Assembly: GCF_000740675.1 (NCBI RefSeq)
Contig: NZ_JPXI01000042.1
Coordinates: forward strand, 186,001-250,000
Origin: Massilia sp. BSC265
GTDB taxonomy: Bacteria > Pseudomonadota > Gammaproteobacteria > Burkholderiales > Burkholderiaceae_D
Length of the DNA: 64,000 nucleotides
Reading direction: 5' to 3'
Below are positions 56,700-64,000 of this stretch, piece after piece (positions within the stretch are counted from its first letter, which is position 1; every line of letters begins with the position of its first letter). The notes beneath the pieces are model-generated. The model worked only from the letters and a program-made list of their open reading frames with translations. It was not told where the DNA came from and ran no database searches. Both the position numbers and the translations under genes were made by a program.

Positions 56700-56963
56700 T
56701 CAGACGTTGTCGATCGTTGCCTGCTGGCCGGCGATCAGGGTGGCGCCGCAGGCTGTCTTGTCTCCGTGGCGGGCTGCGGGCTTGCCGTCGATGATCAGCG
56801 TCGAGTCGCCGCTGACGATAGGACTGGATCCGTGCTTAGGGCAGCTAGTCTTGTCGCCCATTCGGGCAATACCAACCCCACCGGTATCGCTGTGTGAGGA
56901 AGCTTCGACCACAACTCCCCCATGCGATGTTTTGTCACCAAGCTTGATCAGTGGACCTGCCAT
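56700..56963 (-). CDS. PAAR-domain T6SS spike-tip protein
   Basis: An 87-residue single PAAR domain (GDKTSHGGVVVEAS, GVGIARMGDKTSCPKHG, GKPAARHGDKTACGATL). PAAR proteins sharpen the VgrG spike and bind effectors. No extension carries a toxin. It lies 46 bases downstream of the immunity gene and 9 upstream of the membrane protein gene. Confidence 0.93.
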   Translation of the reverse strand: MAGPLIKLGDKTSHGGVVVEASSHSDTGGVGIARMGDKTSCPKHGSSPIVSGDSTLIIDGKPAARHGDKTACGATLIAGQQATIDNV

Positions 56964-57009
56964 GATGTCTCCTTAGGACGTTAAACTACACGAATTGGGA
57001 AAACAGGAC

Positions 57010-58110
57010 CTAAACCTGTTTCTCATCCCATTGCCATATCGTATTTCCGTAGGTGGAATCCAGTTTGGGGAAGTTGTCGCCTTGGCCGAAGAAACGGCGT
57101 GATCCTGGAGACGCTGGGCTGAAATAGAAGCCGCTCATCTCGCAGTGCTCTCCTGCTTCAACGCGCCGTTCTTTACGTTCCACCTGGTCAATCTCAGTAT
57201 CGATATCTTCAAATTCGCCTTCCAGACGTTCAACGTAAAACCACTTTGAAGGCGCGGATGTGAATGCATTACGTGCGACGAGACTTGGAGCAAGGTCTGG
57301 TGTAGAGTCTTCGGAGTTAAAAGGATCTTCTTTTAATTGCCGATCATTCGCGTTTTTTCGAACGAATTCAAACATAGCGTCCTCATCCAGCCATAGCTTT
57401 GATCTGCCGACGTCGGCGAGGGCACGCCGACCTAAATCATTAAAGATGGAGCACTCCAGAAGTTCTCCATATTCATTGCCATTCCATGCAAATTGCAGGG
57501 CGCCGTCAGGATATTCGGAAGATATATAAACACCAGTTATTGGCGGAATGTCACCTGTTTTGCAACTAATGTCGTCACGAATTCTAAACTTGGGCAACTG
57601 AGGAAATTTTGAAACGTGCTCTTGCCATGCTAAGGCAAGACTAAAATCATCCCACCTACTATCAATCTGGCCCTTTTCCATCGTATCGTCAATATTTCCA
57701 GCACATTTGGTAATGGATGCGAACATCGCATCAAATTTTTCTTCCTCTTCAGGCAAAGCCCACTGCATTGAAAACTCTGCCATTCCGCGACCGCATTGAT
57801 AAGCTCCAGTTACATGATAAATTCCTGAAGCACGATCTGCCATGTGTCTCGCAACTGATAGGCCAAAGTCGGCCAAAAAAGACCAGGCGTGATTGGACCA
57901 ATTCTCACTTGTATCGCGATCGCCCCACCGTGAACTCTTCAGGAAACGGTCCCTGCCTTCGTCACGGCTCTTGTCTAATATTTCGTCGACAAACGTCTGA
58001 AGTGCACGAACGCGCTCCTGAAGGCCTTTCAAATATTCGTCGGATGCAAAAAAGTAGAGCAACGCTGCTTGCTTCTTTTGCCATGTGGTCAAGATTTTTT
58101 TCGATGTCAT
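57010..58110 (-). CDS. putative T6SS immunity protein, Imm71/Imm72-like
   Basis: A 366-residue soluble protein with no signal peptide or membrane helix. The C-terminal pattern (VEAGEHCEMSGFYFSP, SRRFFGQGDNFP, GNTIWQW) resembles the Imm71/Imm72 immunity families; recalled, not searched. It lies 34 bases downstream of the putative effector gene and is clearly more AT-rich than flanking genes, as horizontally acquired toxin/immunity pairs usually are. A second toxin role cannot be excluded. Confidence 0.55.
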   Translation of the reverse strand: MTSKKILTTWQKKQAALLYFFASDEYLKGLQERVRALQTFVDEILDKSRDEGRDRFLKSSRWGDRDTSENWSNHAWSFLADFGLSVARHMADRASGIYHVTGAYQCGRGMAEFSMQWALPEEEEKFDAMFASITKCAGNIDDTMEKGQIDSRWDDFSLALAWQEHVSKFPQLPKFRIRDDISCKTGDIPPITGVYISSEYPDGALQFAWNGNEYGELLECSIFNDLGRRALADVGRSKLWLDEDAMFEFVRKNANDRQLKEDPFNSEDSTPDLAPSLVARNAFTSAPSKWFYVERLEGEFEDIDTEIDQVERKERRVEAGEHCEMSGFYFSPASPGSRRFFGQGDNFPKLDSTYGNTIWQWDEKQV

Positions 58111-58144
58111 ATTGTCTTTCGTCTCTCGCTTTCGAGTAAATAAG

Positions 58145-59701
58145 CTACGGCTTAAATGAAGTCACTTGCCCAGGTAAGGCAGGTAAGCCAATTTTGTCTG
58201 GAAATCCACTGCCGTTAAAATCCGCGTATCCCCACCCCGTTTCAAACGGACCGCTTATGTTTGGGTGCATGATTTTCTGTCGAATCCCCAAATATTCTTC
58301 TTGCTCGGGCTTCGGTAATTTATAAAACTCATCTCGGCTGATCGACTCGTCCAGCATATTTTCATCATTCTTCTTATAGAACCTCATTAGGTCATTGCGC
58401 CGATCATTCCTTTCAACGTTAAATACTATTTGTTCTCCGCCACCTTCCAAATACCTGTCCGGTAGCGCATCTTTTTTCTGACTGGATGCCGGACCTCTCC
58501 ATACTTTTAATGTTTCTCCAGGTTTGACGTCATAAACGACAAATTGGCCGTTCACATTCCAGTCCGGCCAGACAGCCAAAAATTTCCGCCAAGCGGCACG
58601 TGGATCGGGAGAATTTTGAATTTCATTGAAGACCTTTTCACTGATCCAACAATCGCTCATTGCTCGACTGTTTGGCGCTAGTATGCGGATAAGCCGTGCT
58701 GGGCCTTTTATTTCATCGGCAGTGAATTTATGGAAAGATTTAATATTTTGCTCTGTTAAATTGGGCCAGCCGTCTTTCACTTTTTTTGCTACATCTTCAG
58801 CATAGCGTCTTGGATTTGCTTCGGACCAACGAAGCTTGTTACCTTCGTTAAGCCATTTTGGACATGGACGCGGCTTTCGCATCAGCGTAACTGCAGTCGC
58901 TTCCGGTAATGCACCGCGATAATGCACATTATTCAAATTGACAATCGCCTTCTTGCTGAGTGCCGTTTCGTCCAGCAAGCGCAGAATGACCGCGTCAAAT
59001 ATGGCGTCAATAGTAAGATTGACTTTTGCTATCCCTTCAGTCGCTCTAGAGCGTACCCATATCACTTGTTCTAATGCTTGAGAGGCTCTAGGACCAACTA
59101 CTGGAACATGAGCAACCTTGTCGCTAAGTTGTCTCAGTGTTGCAATCGCTGAATCGAATGCCTTGATAAGTTCTGCAGCACCAGTTTTGGATTTGACTTT
59201 CTTGATTTCGTTAGCCAGCCAATTAAAGACATCATCGATTCTGTGTTCCCGCAAATACTTTTGAAAAACTCGTCGACGGAGCAGCACTACAACCCATGTA
59301 ACAGCTTTGTCCACGGCACTTGTAATGGCATTTCCGCCGGCGCGCCGAATAAAGGCGAAGAAGATCTTCAAGACACCTTTTACGAACGAACCGAGAAAGG
59401 GAACCAACCCGATCAGCGTCAAAGCAAGCGCTACCCAAGCCCAAGTGTCAGACGTGTCTTCCTTGAGCTTCTTGCAATTGGCAATCAGGTCGCGCACGTC
59501 ACAGATCTGGTCTACCAAAGGAATCATCGATATCGCCGCGTCGGCGACGATCTGCCCAGTAGAGCGGTTCTCATTGAAGTCTCCTTGAACCGCTTGCCAA
59601 AACCATTCCCATGGATTGGAACTTACCTCTTTCTCGGGACGTTGCCCGTTCGTGGTCCAAGCAAGGGCGTCACGTATCTGTGTCGTATTAATGTCGGGCA
59701 T
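58145..59701 (-). CDS. putative T6SS effector
   Basis: A 518-residue protein. N-terminal residues 25-150 hold the STGQIVADAAISMIPLVDQ segment and two hydrophobic helices (WVALALTLIGLVPFLGSFV and AVTWVVVLL), a layout known from VgrG/PAAR-linked polymorphic toxins. The C-terminal region (about 330-518) holds the unidentified domain with FVVYDVKPGETLKVWRGPAS and YLEGGGEQIVF. Composition is AT-rich. Position directly after vgrG and before a candidate immunity gene supports the call. No toxin activity is identified. Confidence 0.6.
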   Translation of the reverse strand: MPDINTTQIRDALAWTTNGQRPEKEVSSNPWEWFWQAVQGDFNENRSTGQIVADAAISMIPLVDQICDVRDLIANCKKLKEDTSDTWAWVALALTLIGLVPFLGSFVKGVLKIFFAFIRRAGGNAITSAVDKAVTWVVVLLRRRVFQKYLREHRIDDVFNWLANEIKKVKSKTGAAELIKAFDSAIATLRQLSDKVAHVPVVGPRASQALEQVIWVRSRATEGIAKVNLTIDAIFDAVILRLLDETALSKKAIVNLNNVHYRGALPEATAVTLMRKPRPCPKWLNEGNKLRWSEANPRRYAEDVAKKVKDGWPNLTEQNIKSFHKFTADEIKGPARLIRILAPNSRAMSDCWISEKVFNEIQNSPDPRAAWRKFLAVWPDWNVNGQFVVYDVKPGETLKVWRGPASSQKKDALPDRYLEGGGEQIVFNVERNDRRNDLMRFYKKNDENMLDESISRDEFYKLPKPEQEEYLGIRQKIMHPNISGPFETGWGYADFNGSGFPDKIGLPALPGQVTSFKP

Positions 59702-59738
59702 GGATTACTCCAACGAAGACAGTGTGCAGATGTGGCGC

Positions 59739-62567
59739 TTAGCCAAGTAACTTTTGCAATGGGTCATGTGGTTTTTCGTCTTTCGGCTTGCGCGGTTTGT
59801 ACACCACCTTTTTCACTGGCTTGTTGTCGACGTTCTCATGACGTGCTTTCCCGTTCGCGTCCAGTGTCCCCGTCAGGACGGGCCCCTTATCGAAATGGAT
59901 TTCGTACTCCACATCAGGGATACCCTCGCCAACCTCAGCGTCCAAGTAGTTCAGTGAAATCCAGTTCGGCTCTTCCTTGCCCAGTTCACTCGGCAGGTTC
60001 TGTAGATTGGCAGTCTGGCGACCGCCCTTATCAAAGACGTGCTGTCCCCCCTTCACCGAAAACGTCCCCGGACAAGCAAACGTAATATCCCCACCCTCCA
60101 GCGTGATCGACGACTCCCCCGCCTGCAGCACGATCTTTTCCTTCGCCTTGATCTCGATGCAGTCATTCACCGAGATCACGGTAATCTCCTTGTCCGCCAA
60201 CATCTCCAGCCCATCGGTATGCGCCTGCAGCGACACCGGCCCATTCGCCGCGATCGCCTGAATCCCACCCGAATGCGTAAACAAGCTGGTCGCCCCACCC
60301 GACACCGACGAATACGTATGCCCCGCCGTCATGTGCAAATCCGACTGCGTCGTCCAGTGCAAATGCTTCCCCGCGTACAGCACGGTCGATGCCGGTGTCG
60401 CCCAGTTGATGCTGGCCGCCGAATCCATCAGCACGATGGGTGACCCGAACTTTTCCACAGGCTGCGAGGTATCGAGCTCGCGCGACCCCGGCTTGGCCTT
60501 GAATGCCGGCTGTCCATTCACCGGCCCCTCATACCTGCCCTTCGCTTCAGGATCGATCTGCTCGATGAACTCCTCTTGCGCTTTAAGCGCATCCTTGCTG
60601 AACAGCGCCTGCTGGGCCGCAGCAGCATCTCCCAGCTTGCTGGAGAGCTCCTGCGCACTCTTGAACTGCGCCACCGCCTCCGCCACATCCATCTGCGTCG
60701 AGGTGACGCTGGCTCCCAAAGCAGGCCGTGCGCGTGTGGACAACAACACACCTTCTCCACCGCGAATCACCGCCCAGGCATCGGTGCGCAACTCGAATCC
60801 ACTGCCGCGATAAGCACCACGTTGTGAGGTGCCAGGCTCTTGATGGATCAGGTAACCCAGATTGAGTTGACTAGCACCGACACTGGTGGCCAGCCGCATG
60901 CGCAGCTGCCCGGTCGTATCGTCGATCTGCCACTGGTTGTAGCCGCTCCCGTCGAAGTTGCGCGTGTGGATCCCCGACAGCACCCCCGCATGGTTGGCGC
61001 CGGAATCGACACCCGCAGAGAACGGCGGCAAATCCAATCCGTTGTACAGCTGCGCCACGATCACCGGCCGGTCGATGTCACCTTCGATGAAGTCGACCAG
61101 CACCTCGGTTCCGATGCGCGGTGTGAACACTGTCCCCCAGTTCGGCCCGGCCAGCGCCTCGGCGACGCGCACCCACGTCCCGGATGTCTCATTACCCGGC
61201 GCACAGCCCTTGTCGTCCGTGTTGTGCGCCGTCCCGCCCGCGTTCGGACGCGCGCCGCGCTGCCATGCGAAATGCACCCGCACCTGGTGATCGCGGTTGG
61301 TGGTCGAGACCGCATCCGCCAGTCCGACAACCAGCGCACACTGCGGCCCGGGCGCCGTGGTCCGATGCGGTGCGGCCGTCAGGCGCGGTACAAGCGGCAC
61401 CACCTCGCGCACGCAGGAAAACGCATTGCGATACGTACCATGCTCGACACCGGCCGAGACGGCGCCCGCCACCCCGGTCCGGAAATTGTTGCGCCCCTCG
61501 TGCCGCACCGACAACACCTTGAAGGCATTCTCGCCGTCGGGATAACGGTCGTGCTGGCCCAAGGTGAAGGCATGGCCGGCTGCCAGCCTGCGCACCGCCC
61601 CGGTCCCCTCGAATACCGTGTTCCCCAGCTCCAGCGCCTGCAGCATCAGCTCACTGTGCACATCGGCCGCGCCGCGCTCGGTGGCAATGCGCTCGCCGCT
61701 GCCGTCATAGAGCTGCAGCGGTGGCAGTTCTCCCGCATCGAGATGCGAGACATGTTCATACGCGGGCGCCAGCAGCTGCGCCGGATCCCAGCTGCTGATC
61801 GCGACGCCATTCGCTTGCACAGTGCGGCATGCCCGAAAGCCGTCGATCGCATCATCCTGCTCGGTGGCGCGCACGCCGTGGAAGCGCAGCACGTCACCGC
61901 CCGGCATCGCCGGTGCCCGTGCGCGGCTGTCGAACACGATCAGCCGGTGCTTCGCCTGGCCACGCGCGCCGTCGTCGGTATCTTCGGCCTGGTCATGCTC
62001 GAAGCGCCAGTTCAACCCTTCCGAGGCCAACAGCCGCGCAAAGAAATCCAGGTCGCTCTCGCGGTACTGGGTGCAGACCGCGCGCGGCAGCAGCTCCTGC
62101 GTGATGTCGAAATCAAAGCGCACCTGTGGATAATCCGCGAGTAATTCACAGACGATGTCGCGGACGTTCTTGTCCTGGAAGATGTAGCTGTCGCGCCGCA
62201 GCGCCAGCATCGACAGCGCCGGTTCGAGCCGCAGGCGGTAGCGCGCCACGCCGCCGTCTGCCCCCAGCCAGGAGGCGGCGGTACACAGCCCGTGCCACAT
62301 GCGCCGCGAACCGTCCGGCTGCAGCAGCCCGATGGTCAGTTCCTCGCCGATGAACAGCGCCAGATCGAGATCGGTCGAGGTGCTGAGCGCATCCACGTCG
62401 AACGCGAACAGTTCATTGACTGCTTCAACCCCGCTGAACGCTTCCGCCACCAGCGATTGGGGCAGGCAGCTGTCCTGGCTGCTCGCCAGGGTGATGAGCC
62501 GGGCATGCTGACTCAAGCCCGTGCCAAACACACCAAGAGCGGTGGGAAAATCCGGCGCCGCCTTCAT
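59739..62567 (-). CDS. vgrG: T6SS spike protein VgrG (TssI)
   Basis: A 942-residue protein. N-terminal gp27-like part (about 20-400, LPQSLVAEAFSGVEAVNELF, CTQYRESDLDFFARLLASEG), OB-fold and gp5-like part (about 420-540, WVRVAEALAGPNWGTVFTPR, GTEVLVDFIEGDIDRPV), then a beta-helix/DUF2345-type part (about 690-850). A C-terminal extension (about 865-942, VEYEIHFDKGPVLTGTLD) may hold effector cargo. Its start overlaps the tssK stop by 4 bases. Confidence 0.95.
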   Translation of the reverse strand: MKAAPDFPTALGVFGTGLSQHARLITLASSQDSCLPQSLVAEAFSGVEAVNELFAFDVDALSTSTDLDLALFIGEELTIGLLQPDGSRRMWHGLCTAASWLGADGGVARYRLRLEPALSMLALRRDSYIFQDKNVRDIVCELLADYPQVRFDFDITQELLPRAVCTQYRESDLDFFARLLASEGLNWRFEHDQAEDTDDGARGQAKHRLIVFDSRARAPAMPGGDVLRFHGVRATEQDDAIDGFRACRTVQANGVAISSWDPAQLLAPAYEHVSHLDAGELPPLQLYDGSGERIATERGAADVHSELMLQALELGNTVFEGTGAVRRLAAGHAFTLGQHDRYPDGENAFKVLSVRHEGRNNFRTGVAGAVSAGVEHGTYRNAFSCVREVVPLVPRLTAAPHRTTAPGPQCALVVGLADAVSTTNRDHQVRVHFAWQRGARPNAGGTAHNTDDKGCAPGNETSGTWVRVAEALAGPNWGTVFTPRIGTEVLVDFIEGDIDRPVIVAQLYNGLDLPPFSAGVDSGANHAGVLSGIHTRNFDGSGYNQWQIDDTTGQLRMRLATSVGASQLNLGYLIHQEPGTSQRGAYRGSGFELRTDAWAVIRGGEGVLLSTRARPALGASVTSTQMDVAEAVAQFKSAQELSSKLGDAAAAQQALFSKDALKAQEEFIEQIDPEAKGRYEGPVNGQPAFKAKPGSRELDTSQPVEKFGSPIVLMDSAASINWATPASTVLYAGKHLHWTTQSDLHMTAGHTYSSVSGGATSLFTHSGGIQAIAANGPVSLQAHTDGLEMLADKEITVISVNDCIEIKAKEKIVLQAGESSITLEGGDITFACPGTFSVKGGQHVFDKGGRQTANLQNLPSELGKEEPNWISLNYLDAEVGEGIPDVEYEIHFDKGPVLTGTLDANGKARHENVDNKPVKKVVYKPRKPKDEKPHDPLQKLLG

Positions 62568-63904
62568 GCGGCGACGGCCAGCAGCTCCAGCCGCAGTTCC
62601 TTCATGCCGGCCGGGACGTAGATCGAGATCGATTGCGCCTTGAGCATGCGTTCGTACATCGCCCCTTTCGCTTCCAGCACGAAGTAGCAGGTCTCGGGTC
62701 GCACCGGCACTGCTGCCGGCAGTTGCGGCGCGTACTGCAGCCGCACGCCCGGCAGCGCCGACAGCACGAACTTCTCGACGTCGTCGGGTGCGCCCACCTT
62801 GAAGCGCAGCGGCACCACGTCCACCAGCTCCACCGCGGGAATGGCGGCCGATACCGCGATGTAGAAGGTGCTCCGCTCGTCGATCTTGCCCGAGTCGAGT
62901 GCGCCGATGTGGTAGGACGGACGCACTTCGCTGAGCGCGATCGCGAAGTATTTCGAGGAGATCACCGTGTCGAGCAGCTCGCGGATGATGGCGTGCAACT
63001 TGGAGAAAGAGGGACCCGGGTCGTTGTGCTGGTAGGCCGGCAGGTCACCCAGCGTCCAGCTCTTGGAGAAGGTCATCAGGCCGCCCGCCAGGTCGAGCAG
63101 CTGCTCGTACAGGCGCTCCGGATGCAGGGCCGGATGGTTGAAGTGGTGGGTCAGGGTCGCATAGGCGGAACTGGCCGTGTGCAGCAGCCAGAACGAGGAC
63201 ATGTCGCCGGAGCGGAACTCCACCACGTTGCGGCTCGGCTCGCGCTGGTGGCCGTACAGCGCGGCGGTCTTGGCCTGCAGCGCATCCAACAGGCGGCGCA
63301 GCTGCTGGAACAGCACCGGCGCGGCCCCGATCGACAGCGTCGGCGGCACGAAGCTCTCGTCCATCTCGAAGCCGCCAGTGGCCGCGCGCCGCAGCCGCAG
63401 CAGGGGGAAGTGGATGTAGGAGTCGCGCGGTTCGGCCTCCGACACCAGCCGCACCGCCTTCTTCAGGTAGGCCAGCTGCACCGGCGCGGCCTGGGTGTAC
63501 AGGTCGGGCGTTTCCTGGTTCGCCTGCACGAAGCGCGCCGTGTTACTGGCCTGCCCGGGCGGGGTGAAGTTGCCGTTGAAGGGCTTCATGCCGGGCAGGG
63601 CGATGTAATAGGTGATGGCTTGCGTCGATGGCGGCAGCAGGCTCAGGTCCACCGTCTCGGGCAGCGCGTCGATGTCCGGTGCGTCGACCAGTTCCCCATC
63701 CTGGAAGCGCACCGACAGGGCCAGCAGCCGCAGCACGCTGTTGGCCAAGGCCTCGCGGTCGAACTGCAGCGCCTCGACACCCCAGGCATAGGGATGCACG
63801 GCCTTGATGCTTTTATGGAGGCATTGCTCGTGGTAGTGGTCCTGGCGCTGGAAGTGCTGTGGACGCAATAACAGGCCTTCGCCCCAGAGAACTTTGCTGG
63901 TCAT
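62564..63904 (-). CDS. tssK: T6SS baseplate protein TssK
   Basis: A 445-residue baseplate subunit that links the T6SS baseplate to the membrane complex. It begins MTSKVLWGEGLLLRPQHFQ (the conserved QHFQ motif), with GVEALQFDREALAN and a C-terminal receptor-like domain ending LRLELLAVAA. The ATG at 63904 has GGAAGG 8 bases upstream and fits the family N-terminus. Other tss genes are outside the window to the right. Confidence 0.93.
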   Translation of the reverse strand: MTSKVLWGEGLLLRPQHFQRQDHYHEQCLHKSIKAVHPYAWGVEALQFDREALANSVLRLLALSVRFQDGELVDAPDIDALPETVDLSLLPPSTQAITYYIALPGMKPFNGNFTPPGQASNTARFVQANQETPDLYTQAAPVQLAYLKKAVRLVSEAEPRDSYIHFPLLRLRRAATGGFEMDESFVPPTLSIGAAPVLFQQLRRLLDALQAKTAALYGHQREPSRNVVEFRSGDMSSFWLLHTASSAYATLTHHFNHPALHPERLYEQLLDLAGGLMTFSKSWTLGDLPAYQHNDPGPSFSKLHAIIRELLDTVISSKYFAIALSEVRPSYHIGALDSGKIDERSTFYIAVSAAIPAVELVDVVPLRFKVGAPDDVEKFVLSALPGVRLQYAPQLPAAVPVRPETCYFVLEAKGAMYERMLKAQSISIYVPAGMKELRLELLAVAA

Positions 63905-64000
63905 GTCTCTGCCTTCCCTCAATGTGTGGTTTGATTTGGCGGAACCTACCCGCGAAACCATAACAACTGGAAAGAGTTGCCCATGTGAAGTTGATCAAAC

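Noticed and set aside
58145..58710. ADP-ribosyltransferase active site in the effector C-terminus (VWRG...)
   Set aside because: An Arg-Gly after a strand is the only match. A convincing STS and a downstream Glu-X-Glu could not be placed, so no activity is claimed.

Overview
The window looks like the chromosomal replication-origin region of a high-GC betaproteobacterium, most likely Oxalobacteraceae of the Massilia/Telluria/Duganella type. That placement is inferred from gene content and order: mnmG-rsmG-parA-parB-atpIBEFHAGDC, an Lrp-type PutR divergent from PutA, a PEP-CTERM protein, and a type VI secretion (T6SS) cluster. No rRNA is present, so the taxonomy is not proven.

Layout. 1-17.5 kb is core metabolism and housekeeping: aminopeptidase P (cut by the left edge), hypoxanthine phosphoribosyltransferase, nitronate monooxygenase, a metallo-beta-lactamase-fold hydrolase, a PHB-depolymerase-like esterase, argB, tRNA-Thr(GGT), a TraB/GumN protein, a HAD phosphatase, slmA, a fused pabB-pabC, ompW with an FNR-type box, a glutathione peroxidase, a peptidoglycan amidase, a serine hydrolase and a PEP-CTERM protein. 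17.5-24.6 kb is the complete F1Fo ATP synthase operon on the minus strand. 24.9-29.3 kb is parB, parA, rsmG and mnmG, also on the minus strand, followed by three identical 16-bp parS sites at 29371-29472. 29.5-34 kb holds a TSUP permease, an epoxide-hydrolase-like enzyme, a DUF3592 protein and a GMC oxidoreductase.

33957-35401 is a 1.4-kb non-coding stretch with three copies of a roughly 230-bp module. Each module carries DnaA-box-like 9-mers, a conserved TGTGCAGAAC motif, GC-rich DNA, a CTA-triplet run resembling a DnaA-trio, and a TATACAA element. It is the best oriC candidate in the window. The atp, par and mnm genes to its left run on the minus strand and glmU and glmS to its right run on the plus strand, so these key genes point away from it.

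35.4-55.3 kb: an AAC(6')-like acetyltransferase, an MTA/SAH nucleosidase, alanine dehydrogenase, PutA with its divergent Lrp-type regulator, a LysR regulator, a ferredoxin, coaD, rsmD, a lipoprotein, glmU, a second Lrp-type regulator, glmS, a transglutaminase-like exported protein, and a two-gene cassette of an opine-dehydrogenase-family enzyme plus a PaaK-like adenylating enzyme. 55.3-63.9 kb is a minus-strand T6SS block: tssK, vgrG, a putative effector, its putative immunity protein, a PAAR tip protein and a membrane protein of unknown role. It is cut by the right edge.

A dispersed repeat with TAGGGTGGGC ends occurs four times, three times between convergent genes. The candidates most worth following up are the tripartite origin and the T6SS effector/immunity pair.
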